Positions 54,511-63,407 of a stretch of 64,000 nt of DNA are shown piece after piece (the first letter of the stretch is position 1; each line of letters begins with the position of its first letter). Origin of the DNA: Glutamicibacter soli (GTDB lineage: Bacteria > Actinomycetota > Actinomycetes > Actinomycetales > Micrococcaceae); contig NZ_POAF01000001.1 in assembly GCF_003309065.1 (NCBI RefSeq), forward strand, positions 124,001-188,000, written 5' to 3'. A model generated the notes under the pieces. It had not been told where the DNA came from. It did no database searches and worked only from the letters and a program-made list of their open reading frames with translations. A program made the translations under genes and the position numbers.

Positions 54511-55158
54511 ATGAGCGCTCGGAAAATTGCATGTGTAGCTCTGCTTGCAGCCAGCTCGATCGCACTCGCAGCATGCGAGTCCGGCCCCGAGACGCCGCCT
54601 ACTCCAACGCAATCTCAGAGTGAAGAAAATCAGACAGACGGATCCGCTTCAACAAGTACGCCATCCTCGACCTCGACCGGAACGAAGACGAAGGAGTACA
54701 AGCCTGCGACTTCTGAAGGGCCTGCCGAAAACGTCCCCGTACCCGAAAAACCCGAACTGGCCGGTGAAAAATCTGAACCGGGCGCTATCGCGTTTTTGAA
54801 GCATTATTTAGCAGTCATGAACTACTCATTCGAAACTTACAACAGTAGTTCTTTGGAAAGATTGACATCTGATAACTGCAAAGTCTGTTATCAAAATATA
54901 ATCCAGGGAATACAGTTCAATTCAGCTCAGGGTGGCTGGCAGGTTGGCGGTCAATACGAATATAAGGTCTATTCATCCAAACTCAACAAATCGACGGCAC
55001 TACTTGGATTCTCAATGCATAAATTGCCTTCGGAACTCTACAAATCCTCAGGCGAACTCGCCATTAGACAGCCTGAGCAAGACGGGAACAGCCATGCAGT
55101 CGCGGTCTTGAAGTACAACAATTCATGGATCGTTGACTCGATCTCCATTAATGAGTAG
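54511..55158 (+). CDS. Secreted lipoprotein, DUF6318-like
   Basis: A 215-residue protein with a lipoprotein signal: basic start MSARKIA, hydrophobic core and lipobox SIALAAC (Cys at about 21). A Ser/Thr/Pro-rich linker of about 40 residues follows, then KPATSEGPAENVPVPEKPEL (about 69-88), the stretch that marks DUF6318 proteins of Micrococcaceae. The folded part is about 90-210 with a CxxC pair (SDNCKVCYQN) and ends WIVDSISINE. It is anchored on the outer face of the membrane. It is followed after 2 bases by the PKD gene. Both use more A/T than neighbours. No function is known. Confidence 0.8.
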   Translation: MSARKIACVALLAASSIALAACESGPETPPTPTQSQSEENQTDGSASTSTPSSTSTGTKTKEYKPATSEGPAENVPVPEKPELAGEKSEPGAIAFLKHYLAVMNYSFETYNSSSLERLTSDNCKVCYQNIIQGIQFNSAQGGWQVGGQYEYKVYSSKLNKSTALLGFSMHKLPSELYKSSGELAIRQPEQDGNSHAVAVLKYNNSWIVDSISINE

Positions 55159-55160
55159 CC

Positions 55161-56069
55161 ATGATGCAAATTAAATCAATGGCAGTTCTTGCCACTGTTC
55201 TTATTTCCGCCATGCCAGTTCAGCAAGTACACGAAAGAGCATTGATTGACTTAAGGATGGAAGAAACTTGTCCAGATTCAGTTTATGAGGTTGATTTTAC
55301 TAAGACTTTTGGCGAGTCAATTCGAAAAGAATGCAGAACGAAACTCAAGCAACTGACTGATATACCAAATTTCTATGAAGAGAACGAGTCGGAGCCCAAA
55401 CAACAATTTACTTTGGATTATGACAATTCTTGCCCAATAGGACTGGAGTCGACTAATGGATGTGACCGCAATCCTGATGCGCGGTTATGTACAGATGGAA
55501 CTTCGCCGTATCTACTGGTTATCCGATATTCTGGAGGCGATAGTGACGGACAAATATTTACTTCACGATTAGTTTGCCCGGAGGACAACGTGGAAGTCCC
55601 TGAAAACGTTGTACGAGAAATTAAAATTACACCAGAACACTTTAGAAGGTTTCCAATACTTGGTTCAACAATACACAGTGACCCGAAACAGTTCTCTCTG
55701 CGCAACGGCCATAGTCACATGTGGGCAACAGAGAATGAGCAAACATTTACCGACCAAATTGATAACACCCCTGTGACAATCAAAGCGATCCCGGTTCAAT
55801 GGAATTGGGATTATGGTGATGGAAGCGTTCGCATTCTTGATTTTCCAGGCCGGCTAGTACCAGGCCATACTCTTCACGATGAGACTCCTACGAGTCACTC
55901 GTATGTTCAAACTGGAACTTTTACAGTCACACTAACCACCATATATCGCGGCGAGTTTCGAGTGGGGAATGGCCCTTGGCAACCGATCGGCGGACAAGCT
56001 GCAGTTCCCAGCTCTCCGATAGAAGTGGACGTTTGGAGAACCAAGAAAGAATTGATCGCAAATGAATAA
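55161..56069 (+). CDS. Secreted PKD-like domain protein
   Basis: A 302-residue protein with an N-terminal hydrophobic segment (SMAVLATVLISAMPVQQVH) that looks like a signal peptide. Residues about 35-170 hold six cysteines (ETCPD, KECRT, NSCPI, NGCDR, RLCTD, LVCPE), enough for three disulfides. The C-terminal third has a PKD-like beta-sandwich: NWDYGDGSV (about 214), TPTSHSYVQTGTFTVTLTTI (about 238-257). PKD folds usually bind sugars or other proteins at the cell surface. The gene starts 2 bases after the lipoprotein gene and is clearly AT-richer than the chromosome around it. A secreted surface pair is inferred. Confidence 0.75.
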   Translation: MMQIKSMAVLATVLISAMPVQQVHERALIDLRMEETCPDSVYEVDFTKTFGESIRKECRTKLKQLTDIPNFYEENESEPKQQFTLDYDNSCPIGLESTNGCDRNPDARLCTDGTSPYLLVIRYSGGDSDGQIFTSRLVCPEDNVEVPENVVREIKITPEHFRRFPILGSTIHSDPKQFSLRNGHSHMWATENEQTFTDQIDNTPVTIKAIPVQWNWDYGDGSVRILDFPGRLVPGHTLHDETPTSHSYVQTGTFTVTLTTIYRGEFRVGNGPWQPIGGQAAVPSSPIEVDVWRTKKELIANE

Positions 56070-56084
56070 GGGAGAGGAAGCCCA

Positions 56085-57305
56085 CTAAGGCAGGATCCAC
56101 TCCTCCAGACCATCGTCAACGGCTCCGTACGCATTAACGGTCTTCAGCGTCCGTTGAAGTGACGCTTTAGCATCCGCATCGGATACACATGTTTCTGTGG
56201 TGGCGACCTGGCACCATGCCACCGGCGCTTTGCTTAGCTGGTGCGGAACCCACTGAAGTTTCGACACGTCCCAGTTCTCGCCGTCTCGAGCAAAAGTTGC
56301 TTTTACGCTTATTCCTTCGCGATTCAGGATCGTAGGGGTGGCATGCTTTGCGACCGAGTTCCCAAGACCGTACACGATCCATGTTCCCTTGTACTTCTCG
56401 ATCGGCAGGACCGAGTGCGTATGGTGCATGTAGACGAAATCGAACTCTCCCGAGCTGGCCAATGCTCGGCCGAGTTTTCGCTGGGACTCAGTTGGCGCAC
56501 TCGTGTACTCCGCGCCGTCGTGCACCGCAGCAACCACGATGTCAGCCCCGGCCTTACGTGCAGATTTCGCACGATCAATGAGTTTCAATGAGTTGACCCC
56601 CGTGTCGACTCGCCAGTCAGAATCAGCGCGCATCCCGTTCAACGAGTACGTTGTGGCAACAACACCGAGCTTCACGCCACTGATGTCCATAATAGGTGGC
56701 TGCTCGGAGTCCTTCTTGCTCTTATAGCTTCCGGTATAGAACATCTCATTCTTTGCCAGAGTGTCAAGGGTTCGGATGACGCCCTTAGTGCCGGCGTCCA
56801 CGGTGTGATTCGTCGCGGTGGTGCACCCGTCATAGCCGATGGCTGCGAGATCGGAGACGATTTGCGAGGGAACAGTGAATAGCGGGTATCCGGAATAAGG
56901 AGGGGTGCCGATCGGCGTCTCCAGATTGCATAGGGCTACATCTGCGTCCTGAACGTATGGCTTGAGGCCAGCCAAGAGTGGCTCGAAGTCAAATTCCTTG
57001 CCATTGCCGTCGGATTTCCCGGCAGCGGTTTCTGCTTCATCTAGCAACTGCGGGTGGAGCAGCACATCCCCGGTCACCGTGAGGGACAACTCCTCGGGTC
57101 GATCCATTGGTGTTTCCTTCGGGCCATCCTGGTCCTTTGCTGGCTGCGAAGCTTCAACGGTCGGTGCGCCAGATGTCGATGTGAGCGCGCCTGATTGTGT
57201 TTGCGGCGCAACGCTGCATCCAGATGTTAGGGCCGCAGGAAGTGCAATTGATACGGTCAGCGCAGCGAAGCGAATGGGCAAGGGAAAGCTCATACGCCAC
57301 AGCAT
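56085..57305 (-). CDS. CapA-like lipoprotein (metallophosphatase fold)
   Basis: A 406-residue protein with a lipoprotein signal (IRFAALTVSIALPAALTSGC, Cys at about 30; a second ATG at 57293 would give a shorter, equally good start). The CapA/PgsA pattern is present: SLTVTGDVLLHPQLLDEAE (about 73-91), DADVALCNLETPIG (about 122), YDGCTTATNHTVDAG (about 153), VVAAVHDGAEYTS (about 255) and HTHSVLPIEKYKGTWIVYGL (about 294). Usual members have HWGxEY; here it is HDGAEY. Relatives take part in poly-gamma-glutamate capsule anchoring; substrate unknown here. It is convergent with the PKD gene. Confidence 0.85.
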   Translation of the reverse strand: MLWRMSFPLPIRFAALTVSIALPAALTSGCSVAPQTQSGALTSTSGAPTVEASQPAKDQDGPKETPMDRPEELSLTVTGDVLLHPQLLDEAETAAGKSDGNGKEFDFEPLLAGLKPYVQDADVALCNLETPIGTPPYSGYPLFTVPSQIVSDLAAIGYDGCTTATNHTVDAGTKGVIRTLDTLAKNEMFYTGSYKSKKDSEQPPIMDISGVKLGVVATTYSLNGMRADSDWRVDTGVNSLKLIDRAKSARKAGADIVVAAVHDGAEYTSAPTESQRKLGRALASSGEFDFVYMHHTHSVLPIEKYKGTWIVYGLGNSVAKHATPTILNREGISVKATFARDGENWDVSKLQWVPHQLSKAPVAWCQVATTETCVSDADAKASLQRTLKTVNAYGAVDDGLEEWILP

Positions 57306-57386
57306 ACCGGTGGATCGCAGTTCGCCCTTGGCATGACATTGGCGTCAATGCAAGCTGGGTCACGTTCAATATGGGAACCTTAGGGC

Positions 57387-59393
57387 ATGTCGAATCAGCT
57401 CCTTTCTCCCAGCCAAAATCCTTATCAATGGCCCGAATTCCAGTCGCTTACCGCGGAAGACTATGTTGTTGCAGCGCGCCAGGGCGCCGCATTGCAGCAG
57501 GAGGAGCTGGAGGCGATTACGTCCAATAATGAACCTGCGACATTCGATAACACGCTGGTAGCTCTCGAAGCCTCAGGTCAGGTGCTTCGTCGGACGCTGA
57601 TGACATACTTCACCGTGCTCTCCGCCCACGGAACCGAGGACCTGCGTGCGATCCAAAGCGAGATGTCGAGCATCATGACACGCCAGCAGGACGCCATTCA
57701 CCTGAACGAAACTTTGTTTTCTCGTTTACAAGCTTTAAACCTTGATTCTCTGGTAGGTGAGGATGCTCGACTGGCCGAACAGACCCTCAGGGAATTTGAA
57801 CAGGCAGGAGCGGCCTTGGGATCAGAGGCCAAGGACAAGCTCTCGAAGCTGAACGAACTAATTTCGGAGCTTTCCAGCCAGTTCTCGAATCTGGCATTGG
57901 AAAACCAGAATAAGCATGCGGTGCATTTCGCCGACGCAGCGGAGCTTGAAGGATTGGGCGACGCGGCAATAGCTGCGGCGGCCAAGGCTGCTCTTGACGC
58001 CGGGTATCCAGACGGTTTCTTGCTGCCTCTGGTTTCGCCTTCGCAGCAGCCTGTGCTTTCCCAACTGGCTCGCTCGGAATCCCGTCGCAAGGTTCACGAG
58101 GCGTCGCTATCCCGCGGCCTGAAGTCGACCTTGGAACTCGCGGCACAAATGGCATCCCTGCGTGCAGAACGAGCCTCGGTACTCGGCTTCGCGAATCACG
58201 CCGAGACGGTGCTCGCCGATGCAACGGCGCCGAGCACCGCAGCCGTAGCCGAACGACTCGCGGAGCTGACAGCCCCAGCCGTGCGCAATGCAAACGCCGA
58301 GGCCGAGATACTTTCCGGCCTTGCCGGCGGCCCGATCAATGCATGGGACTGGCGCTACTATTCGGAGAAGGTGCTTCAGGAGAAGTTCTCGGTAGATACG
58401 TCGGCGCTTCGCGAGTACTTCGAGCTTGAGCGGGTCCTGGTTCAGGGCGTCTTTGCCACCGCGACCCGATTGTACGGAATCACCTTCACCGAGCGATTCG
58501 ATCTACCTGGCTACCATCCTGATGTCCGTGTCTGGGAGGTCTTCGACGCCGATGGCAGCGCACTGGCGTTGTACAGCGGAGATTTCCTGGCTCGGCCCAC
58601 CAAGAAGGGTGGCGCATGGATGACGACGCTGCGCGACGGCGCATCGTTCCTCAATGAGCGCCCCATCGTCACCAACACCTTGAACATCGCCCCGCCAGCG
58701 GACGGAGAACCGGTACTGCTGACGCTGGACGAGACCAACACGCTGTTCCACGAGTTCGGGCACGCCTTGCACGGGATGTTCGCGAATGGGAAGTACGCCT
58801 CGCTCTCCGGAACTTCGGTGCCACGGGACTTCGTGGAATTCCCTTCCCAGGTCAACGAGATGTGGGCGCTGCATGAAGATGTGGTCGGCGGATATGCAAA
58901 GCACTACGCGACCGACGAGCCGCTGGATCCATCCGTGCTGGAAAGCTTGCGGGCCTCGGAATTATGGGGGCAGGGCTTCGCGACGACCGAATACCTGGCC
59001 GCGAGCGTCCTCGACTGGGCCTGGCATACCATCGAGCCGGGAACCGTCATCGCCGATCCGGAAGCATTCGAACAGCAGGTGCTGGTGGAGGCCGGATTCG
59101 ATCCGCAGATGATCGCGCCGCGCTACCGCACCGGTTACTTCCAGCATATCTTCGCCAACGGCTACTCGGCCGGGTACTACTCCTACATTTGGAGTGAGGT
59201 GCTCGATGCCGACACTGTGCAGTGGTTCGCGGAAAATGGTGGCCTAATGCGGGAAAATGGTAATCGGTTCCGCGAGGAGCTGCTGTCGCGCGGCAATACG
59301 CGCGATCCCCTTGAGTCCTACAGATTGTTCCGCGGACGCAATGCAGAGGTCGAACCGCTGCTGCGCCGTCGAGGATTGGTGAACGCAGAATAA
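57387..59393 (+). CDS. M3-family zinc peptidase (peptidyl-dipeptidase/oligopeptidase A type)
   Basis: A cytoplasmic metallopeptidase that trims oligopeptides. The 668 residues match the M3A length. The zinc site HEFGHALHGMFANGKYAS (about 455-472) has the HExxH motif with the third ligand Glu in VEFPSQVNEMWALHEDVVGG (about 480-499). The C-terminus has FQHIFANGYSAGYYSYIWSE (about 590-609), the substrate loop. No signal peptide is seen. The stop TAA shares a base with the ATG of the GNAT gene, so the two are coupled. Confidence 0.94.
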   Translation: MSNQLLSPSQNPYQWPEFQSLTAEDYVVAARQGAALQQEELEAITSNNEPATFDNTLVALEASGQVLRRTLMTYFTVLSAHGTEDLRAIQSEMSSIMTRQQDAIHLNETLFSRLQALNLDSLVGEDARLAEQTLREFEQAGAALGSEAKDKLSKLNELISELSSQFSNLALENQNKHAVHFADAAELEGLGDAAIAAAAKAALDAGYPDGFLLPLVSPSQQPVLSQLARSESRRKVHEASLSRGLKSTLELAAQMASLRAERASVLGFANHAETVLADATAPSTAAVAERLAELTAPAVRNANAEAEILSGLAGGPINAWDWRYYSEKVLQEKFSVDTSALREYFELERVLVQGVFATATRLYGITFTERFDLPGYHPDVRVWEVFDADGSALALYSGDFLARPTKKGGAWMTTLRDGASFLNERPIVTNTLNIAPPADGEPVLLTLDETNTLFHEFGHALHGMFANGKYASLSGTSVPRDFVEFPSQVNEMWALHEDVVGGYAKHYATDEPLDPSVLESLRASELWGQGFATTEYLAASVLDWAWHTIEPGTVIADPEAFEQQVLVEAGFDPQMIAPRYRTGYFQHIFANGYSAGYYSYIWSEVLDADTVQWFAENGGLMRENGNRFREELLSRGNTRDPLESYRLFRGRNAEVEPLLRRRGLVNAE

Positions 59394-60157
59394 TGACGAC
59401 GATTGCCTCCGCACAGGAAGCGTTGAGCCACTGGCATCAGGCGCTGGCCGTTGCCACTGGCGGCAAGATTTTTACCACCCACGGCTGCTCATGGGCTTGG
59501 CAGCCGGTGCGCCGACGCCTGGTGCTGCTCTTCCCGGAAAACCCGGAACCTGCAGGCCTGCGCCCCGCCCTGGCCGAAGGCATGCGGCTCGGCGCCCGCC
59601 GGGTGGAAGCCTGGGTGAATTCGGGCGCGGATGCCACGCAGCTGAAGGCCGCCGGGTTCAGCGATAACGCCCAGGTCTCCTGGCATGCGGGGCCGCTGGC
59701 CATTCCGATGGACCGCTGGGACGGAAAGATCCGCCTTGGCAACAATGTTCCGGAAGCCACCGGAGCCGACGCCGCTGAACTGGCAGTCACGAATCTGTGG
59801 AGGGAAGCCTCACCCCAGCTTTCCAGTGGCCACCCGGCGTTGCGCCGGGTAGAGCATGCGGTTGCCCGCACCGAGGAAGGCAACATTGTCGGCCGCGGTT
59901 TCGCCCAACAGGGTCTCGGCGGACAGTTGATGGTCCATGCGCTGGCCGTCGGCAGCGATTTCCGCCGTCAGGGCATCGGCACTGCACTGCTGCACGGCCT
60001 GTCGCGTTCGATGATCAACCCGCTGGCTCCCGTCGAAGACGAGGGCCCGACCGAATTGCTCGCAGCGGCCACTCCGTCCAGCGCCGATTTCTTCACGGCC
60101 AACGGCCTGAAGCTCCTTGGGCGAGGCCGTCATATGGTGCTGCGTTCTTGGGCCTAG
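59393..60157 (+). CDS. GNAT-type N-acetyltransferase
   Basis: A 254-residue protein whose C-terminal half is a GNAT domain: the acetyl-CoA loop LAVGSDFRRQGIGTALLHGL (about 185-204, R-Q-G-I-G-T) and TPSSADFFTANGLKLLGRGR (about 225-244). The N-terminal part (about 1-115) is poorly conserved and may be a second, degenerate GNAT fold. Its start overlaps the M3 peptidase stop (TAATG), so it is translated with it; acetylation of a peptide or amino acid is possible. Substrate unknown. Confidence 0.82.
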   Translation: MTTIASAQEALSHWHQALAVATGGKIFTTHGCSWAWQPVRRRLVLLFPENPEPAGLRPALAEGMRLGARRVEAWVNSGADATQLKAAGFSDNAQVSWHAGPLAIPMDRWDGKIRLGNNVPEATGADAAELAVTNLWREASPQLSSGHPALRRVEHAVARTEEGNIVGRGFAQQGLGGQLMVHALAVGSDFRRQGIGTALLHGLSRSMINPLAPVEDEGPTELLAAATPSSADFFTANGLKLLGRGRHMVLRSWA

Positions 60158-60246
60158 AAGCTGCTTGAGACTTTGTTGATCGGCAGGGGCCGGAATCGGT
60201 ATCGATCCCGCCGCTTTGCATCCCTTGACGTAGCTGCGGCCGAACT

Positions 60247-60807
60247 TCATTCCCTTTTGAGCACCCGGTACCGCAGCCTCGCGAACGGTCCGGCTTGCCG
60301 TGCTTCCACGAGCTTGAGACGGTCGCTGCCTATCGCACGAGGCAGCAGTGACGCACCGGCAGCAACGGTTGCCGGTGCGATCGTCAGCGCCAGCTCGTCG
60401 AGCTCGTCGATGTCAAGGAACTGCCCGAGAAGCTCTCCGCCGCCCAGCACCCAGATATTGCCAGCGCCTGCGGCATTGCGGATGTGGTCCAGATGCTGGG
60501 CTACCGCACCACGCAGCAGCCGGACATCTGCCCCCTGCGGGATTGGCAAGTCGCGATGCGTAAAGACGTACGTGGGCCGGTCCCCGTAATAGGTGTGCCA
60601 TTTTGCGGGGTGCTCCATGAATTTCTCATGCTCAAGCACCCAGAGGTACGTGTTGGCGCCTTCAACATGTACGGACACGTCCCGCGGCAACAGATCCGGG
60701 TCTGGTTGTTCATCCCCTCCGACGTCGAATAGCCATTGGAGGCTGTGGTCGGCATCGGCCAGATAGCCATTGAGCGTGGTTGCGGCATCAAAGATTATTT
60801 CACCCAT
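60247..60807 (-). CDS. Dihydrofolate reductase-fold (RibD C-terminal-like) protein
   Basis: A 186-residue oxidoreductase of the RibD-C/DHFR superfamily: IIFDAATTLNGYLADADHSL (about 4-23), THRDLPIPQGADVRLLRG (about 83-100) and the NADPH loop NIWVLGGGELLGQFLDIDEL (about 116-135), ending with ATVAAGASLLPR. It is common in actinobacteria as a stand-alone protein. It lies 41 bases upstream of the class II amidotransferase stop region on the same strand. Substrate unknown. Confidence 0.85.
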   Translation of the reverse strand: MGEIIFDAATTLNGYLADADHSLQWLFDVGGDEQPDPDLLPRDVSVHVEGANTYLWVLEHEKFMEHPAKWHTYYGDRPTYVFTHRDLPIPQGADVRLLRGAVAQHLDHIRNAAGAGNIWVLGGGELLGQFLDIDELDELALTIAPATVAAGASLLPRAIGSDRLKLVEARQAGPFARLRYRVLKRE

Positions 60808-60847
60808 GGACCAAGTCTAAACACGCTGCCGGCTCCGGCCGGGCCCC

Positions 60848-61729
60848 TCAGGAGTCGAGGTTGATCGGCATAAATCGCGCAGGCTGGCCGGTTTCCAGGA
60901 TCCCGATCGACGCGCTGGGAACTTCCCGCCATGTATGCCTGCTCCAGTGCAGTTCGAGGGGCTCGGAAACCACCAGCTGCGCATTTTCAGGCAAACGATC
61001 ATTTTGGCCATCGACCGTCAGCAACACGGTAGGGCCCGTTGCGTGGTAGAGCGACGGGGCTTGGACGCCCTGCGCATCCGGGCTGACCCAGCGCAGGACT
61101 ATCAATTGCTGCCCGTTGGATACGCACATGGTAGCGGTGAACGGATCGGCGATCCCGTGCTCGTTGCGTGCCCGTTCCACCCGTGCCACCATACGCGACA
61201 TGCCCGCCACAGGATCCTGATCCAGTCCATAGGTCAACGCTAGGAAAAAGCAAACCTCGGTGTCTGCATTGCCAAGGATGGAGGGGTAGAGCGCCGCGTC
61301 GACGTCGAAGGTGAGCTCACGTTTGAGTGTGGCGAATTCCGGGATCGTTCCATTGTGCTGAAACATCCAGCTGTCGTGGACGAATGGGTGGCAGTTCTGC
61401 TCGGCGATCGTACCGCCGGGCGCGGCCCGGACATGAGCAAGAACACAGTTGGATTGAATCTGCTGCGCCAGATGGCGCAGGTTCTGGCTGTCCCAGGCCG
61501 GGCCGATCTGCCGATACCGCCCCAGCGTTCCCCGCAACCCGGCCCACGCCATGCCGAACCCATCCCCGTTCGTGGGGAACGCATGAGCTGCAAAGCCCTC
61601 GGCTAGCCGGTAGTGGGGCAGGTACAGTTCGCGCGCGTGCAGGCTCTGGTCGATCAGCGAGTGATTGGGGCGCAGCAGGATGTCTGCGATGTCTATTGGC
61701 GAACCGAGATAAGCGAGCCAACGGCACAT
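60848..61729 (-). CDS. Class II glutamine amidotransferase family protein
   Basis: From ATG 61727-61729 (AAGGGGGG upstream) the product is 293 residues. The catalytic Cys follows the start Met directly (MCRWLAYLGSP), as in N-terminal nucleophile amidotransferases. Other marks are FPTNGDGFGMAWAG (about 50-63), VLAHVRAAPGGTIAEQNCHP (about 95-114) and FQHNGTIPEF (about 121-130). It resembles YafJ/EgtC-type proteins but no ergothioneine genes are near. No synthase partner is present, so the amide acceptor or hydrolysed substrate is unknown. Confidence 0.87.
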   Translation of the reverse strand: MCRWLAYLGSPIDIADILLRPNHSLIDQSLHARELYLPHYRLAEGFAAHAFPTNGDGFGMAWAGLRGTLGRYRQIGPAWDSQNLRHLAQQIQSNCVLAHVRAAPGGTIAEQNCHPFVHDSWMFQHNGTIPEFATLKRELTFDVDAALYPSILGNADTEVCFFLALTYGLDQDPVAGMSRMVARVERARNEHGIADPFTATMCVSNGQQLIVLRWVSPDAQGVQAPSLYHATGPTVLLTVDGQNDRLPENAQLVVSEPLELHWSRHTWREVPSASIGILETGQPARFMPINLDS

Positions 61730-61867
61730 GGTCCCCCCTTGAAACGTCCGATGGACTTTACGATATCGTTGCCAGTCTGAGTGGACAAGGAATCGCAACC
61801 ACAGCAATCGTTCGTGCGGAGAGCAGGCACACCCGCGTTCAAGGCACACCGCTATTCAGGAGACGAC

Positions 61868-61896
61868 GAAACCCCCAAGGTGGCCTTGGGGGTTTC
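61868..61896 (-). terminator. Terminator after pdxS
   Basis: A perfect 13-base stem (61868-61880 with 61884-61896) with a TGG loop; GAAACCCCC/GGGGGTTTC can act in both directions. It is 20 bases past the pdxS stop and upstream of the amidotransferase gene. Confidence 0.8.
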
Positions 61897-61915
61897 AATC
61901 AGATAGAGCAGGTGC

Positions 61916-62818
61916 TTACCAGCCGCGCTCAGCCAAACGGTGAGGCACAGGAACATCGGCGACGTTGATGCCGACCATGGCTTCGCCCAGGCCGCGCGAG
62001 ATCTTGGCCAGTTCGTCCGGGTTGTCGAAGAAGGTGGTGGCCTTCACGATGGCTTCGGCGCGCTGCACCGGGTTGCCGGACTTGAAGATGCCCGAGCCAA
62101 CGAAGACGCCGTCGGCACCCAGCTGCATCATCATGGCAGCGTCGGCAGGGGTTGCGATGCCGCCCGCGGTGAACAGCACTACCGGGAGCTTGCCGGTGGC
62201 GGCAACTTCCTTGACCAGCTCGTATGGAGCCTGCAGTTCCTTGGCGGCAACGTACAGCTCGTCTTCCGGCAGGGCCGAGAGCTTTGCGATTTCCGCGCGG
62301 ATCTTGCGCATGTGGCCGGTGGCGTTGGAAACGTCGCCGGTGCCTGCCTCGCCCTTCGAGCGGATCATCGCGGCACCTTCGTTGATGCGGCGCAGAGCTT
62401 CGCCGAGGTTGGTGGCACCGCAGACGAACGGCACGGTGAACGGTTGCTTGTCGATGTGGTTCTCGTAGTCGGCTGGCGAGAGGACCTCGGACTCGTCGAT
62501 GTAGTCGACACCCAGCGACTGGAGGATCTGCGCCTCGACGAAGTGGCCAATGCGGGCCTTGGCCATCACCGGGATGGAGACCTCGTTGATGATGCCGTCG
62601 ATCATGTCCGGATCGCTCATGCGGGATACGCCGCCCTGGGCGCGGATATCGGCAGGAACCCGCTCCAGCGCCATGACAGCGACCGCGCCTGCATCTTCAG
62701 CGATACGTGCCTGCTCCGGGGTGACAACGTCCATGATGACGCCGCCCTTGAGCATTTCAGCCATGCCGCGCTTAACGCGGTCCGAACCGATAACTGGGTT
62801 CTGGGAGTTCGAAGACAT
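61916..62818 (-). CDS. pdxS: Pyridoxal 5'-phosphate synthase, PdxS subunit
   Basis: Builds PLP from ribose 5-phosphate, glyceraldehyde 3-phosphate and ammonia from PdxT, as a dodecameric barrel. The 300 residues contain [20 protein letters not shown] (about 25-44), the catalytic Lys in [18 protein letters not shown] (about 81-98), the second catalytic Lys region [11 protein letters not shown] (about 166), and the PLP-site [20 protein letters not shown] (about 215-234). It stands alone between two terminators, far from pdxT. AAAGGA lies 13 bases before the ATG, a long spacing. Confidence 0.96.
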   Translation of the reverse strand: MSSNSQNPVIGSDRVKRGMAEMLKGGVIMDVVTPEQARIAEDAGAVAVMALERVPADIRAQGGVSRMSDPDMIDGIINEVSIPVMAKARIGHFVEAQILQSLGVDYIDESEVLSPADYENHIDKQPFTVPFVCGATNLGEALRRINEGAAMIRSKGEAGTGDVSNATGHMRKIRAEIAKLSALPEDELYVAAKELQAPYELVKEVAATGKLPVVLFTAGGIATPADAAMMMQLGADGVFVGSGIFKSGNPVQRAEAIVKATTFFDNPDELAKISRGLGEAMVGINVADVPVPHRLAERGW

Positions 62819-62951
62819 GGGGAGAACTGGTTCCTTTCAATACTGCATAAAAATGTCGCTGGGCGCCCGAGATTCTACCGTGGAATGCGGGGAGCGACGA
62901 GGTAGTACCCATTCATCGTAGGATCAGCGAAGTTCATAACCTTGAGTGTTG

Positions 62952-63024
62952 CGTAACATTGTTACGGTAGGAGATTTATCCCTTAGATCAGGTTTCCGGC
63001 GTAACAATTGGATCTCCGCGTTAC
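62952..63024. promoter_or_regulatory. Cluster of GTAAC/GTTAC half-sites upstream of pdxS
   Basis: Perfect inverted repeat CGTAAC-ATT-GTTACG at 62952-62966, and a second looser pair GTAAC (63001-63005) and GTTAC (63020-63024). Four half-sites in 73 bases, about 130-200 bases before pdxS, look like a regulator operator. The regulator is not identified. Confidence 0.4.
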
Positions 63025-63312
63025 CTCTGGTCAAAGCCTATTTTCACGAATTTGCTACGACATTGCCGCACGCTAGATGAGTTGTCATAGGGCAAAACCC
63101 CGGTGTCACATTCTGGGCTCCAATGCCATGCGGATCAATGCTGCGCTTCGGGCATCTACGGCTCTCGCCAGCAGTCTTGGTAGATTCCGACATTCGGCGG
63201 CAGATTTTCACTGCCCGGTCAGTGCATCCCTGTTGATGGCCAGCCTTCGACAACGTCGTCTGCGCCGGGCTCGTGGGTCGTGTTCGTTTCTGGTTTCGCA
63301 TGTTTTTAGCGC

Positions 63313-63361
63313 GGACCGATGCGTCGGTCCACGCACGTTTCGTGCGCATTGCATATATGCA
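63313..63361. repeat. Three consecutive perfect palindromes
   Basis: GGACCGA-TGCG-TCGGTCC (63313-63330), CGCACG-TTT-CGTGCG (63332-63346) and TGCATATATGCA (63350-63361) follow each other almost without gap in intergenic DNA between pdxS and the phosphodiesterase gene. Confidence 0.6.
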
Positions 63362-63364
63362 GAA

Positions 63365-63407
63365 GGCACCGCCATTCGGTGAGCGTGAGCTTCGGAACGA
63401 CGGTGCC
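63365..63407 (-). terminator. Possible terminator hairpin after the phosphodiesterase gene
   Basis: GGCACCG (63365-63371) pairs with CGGTGCC (63401-63407) across a 29-base loop, 14 bases past the stop. No T-run follows. Confidence 0.45.

Noticed and set aside
57331-57350. TGAC/GTCA inverted repeat between capA and the M3 peptidase gene
   Set aside because: The arms are only 4 bases and the wider sequence is not symmetric.
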